From a bacterium BMS3Bbin07 (GTDB lineage: Bacteria; Nitrospirota; Thermodesulfovibrionia; Thermodesulfovibrionales; JdFR-85), in the NCBI GenBank assembly GCA_002898135.1, contig BDTQ01000298.1:1-6058 (forward strand): a DNA stretch of 6,058 nt. The letters are read 5' to 3'. The notes beneath the pieces are model-generated. The model did no database searches. It worked only from the letters and a program-made list of their open reading frames with translations, and had not been told where the DNA came from. Below are positions 5,642-6,058 of this stretch, one piece after another (the first letter of the stretch is position 1; each line of letters starts with the position of its first letter). Both the position numbers and the translations under genes were made by a program.

Positions 5642-6058
5642 ATGCCTGAGAAAAAGAAACAAAACAAAAAAAACAGATCCGTTGCAACCACAACAGCAAC
5701 CACAACAGCAAAGAAAAAGAAATGCAAAAAAGCATCTACCGACAAGGAAGTCTCTGAAAGAAAAAGAAGGATTCTTGAGATAAAAAAGACATTGGTTCAA
5801 CAAAAGGAGCAGCTTCTGCAGGAAGCAGGTTCTGCACTGAACACACTCCCTGATGAGAATGCATTTCCTGACATGGGTGATCAGGCCACAGCAGAGATCG
5901 ACAGAAACTTCATGCTCCGCCTCCGTGGACGTGAACAGAGGTTACTGAAGAAGATCGAGCTTGCCCTCGAAAGGATTGACAATGGCACTTACGGCGTCTG
6001 TGACATCTGCGGCTGCGAGATCGGGATAAGAAGGCTTGAGGTTCGGCCTGTAACAACA
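5642..6058 (+). CDS. dksA: DksA/TraR-family RNA polymerase-binding transcription factor (5' part, runs off right edge)
   Basis: DksA-type regulators bind in the RNA polymerase secondary channel and, with ppGpp, adjust transcription of stable RNA and amino-acid genes. The 139 residues seen begin with a Lys/Thr-rich tail (1-35), which replaces the N-terminal segment of E. coli DksA. A coiled-coil-like helical hairpin follows at about 36-113. The tip segment FPDMGDQA at 75-82 aligns with FPDPVDRA of E. coli DksA, so the functional acidic residues correspond to D77 and D80, with A82 conserved. The zinc region starts YGVCDICGCEIGIRRLEVRP (118-137), giving the first cysteine pair C120 and C123, plus an extra C125. 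The second pair lies beyond the window. The start is ATG at 5642 with AAGGAG at 5630-5635, spaced 6 nt. Family assignment is firm. Whether it is the main DksA or a paralogue cannot be told here. Confidence 0.92.
   Translation, partial: MPEKKKQNKKNRSVATTTATTTAKKKKCKKASTDKEVSERKRRILEIKKTLVQQKEQLLQEAGSALNTLPDENAFPDMGDQATAEIDRNFMLRLRGREQRLLKKIELALERIDNGTYGVCDICGCEIGIRRLEVRPVTT
5684..5707 (+). repeat. 12-bp tandem repeat within the dksA N-terminal tail
   Basis: Two perfect copies of GCAACCACAACA lie at 5684-5695 and 5696-5707, and a third begins with GCA. In frame they encode Ala-Thr-Thr-Thr twice, next to a run of lysines. The length is a multiple of three, so gain or loss of a unit would change tail length without breaking the frame. 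Confidence 0.8.

Noticed and set aside
5574..5803. Plus-strand 69-codon ORF and a minus-strand Cys/Phe-rich 69-codon ORF over the dksA start
   Set aside because: Both are frame shadows of the lysine-rich dksA tail; their unusual composition comes from the A-rich DNA there.

Overview
The window comes from a bacterial chromosome. It carries a cell-envelope and isoprenoid gene cluster on the minus strand, and the start of a divergent dksA-type regulator gene on the plus strand. Base composition is mixed and moderate by eye. The genes point to a Gram-negative, free-living bacterium: MEP-pathway isoprenoid synthesis, a site-2 protease of the RseP family, and a secreted FG-GAP/FlgT-like protein. 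The mix is reminiscent of Nitrospirota or Desulfobacterota-type genomes, but that is a low-confidence guess because no marker here fixes the phylum.

The minus-strand cluster reads from right to left. It begins with a 579-residue exported protein (FlgT_C-like, then TolB/CsgG-N-like, then FG-GAP repeats; 5332-3593). Next come uppS (3589-2879), cdsA (2879-2091), dxr (1980-832) and the 5' two-thirds or so of rseP (652-1, running off the left edge). The first three genes are tightly packed: a 3-bp gap, then a 1-bp stop/start overlap (TAATG). This suggests one transcript with coupled translation. The classical order uppS-cdsA-dxr-rseP is kept, but the gene upstream of uppS is the FG-GAP protein instead of the usual frr. 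UppS makes the C55 lipid carrier from units supplied by the Dxr (MEP) pathway. CdsA makes CDP-diacylglycerol for phospholipids. RseP handles envelope-stress proteolysis. The cluster therefore couples carrier-lipid supply, phospholipid supply and envelope surveillance.

The two looser junctions, cdsA-dxr (110 bp) and dxr-rseP (179 bp), each hold an unusual inverted-repeat structure. The first is a back-to-back pair of octanucleotide arrays at 2009-2075. The second is a 102-bp element with 11-bp perfect terminal inverted repeats and two internal hairpins at 719-820. After the second element lies a plausible internal promoter, and then rseP, whose best-supported start is the rare codon ATT preceded by a perfect AGGAGG ribosome binding site.

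The right end (5336-5641) is a roughly 300-bp AT-rich intergenic region between the divergent genes. It holds candidate dksA promoter elements and an 11-bp direct repeat. From 5642 a DksA/TraR-family protein with a Lys/Thr-rich N-terminal tail begins and runs off the right edge before its second zinc-binding cysteine pair. I found no RNA genes, CRISPR arrays or intact insertion sequences.
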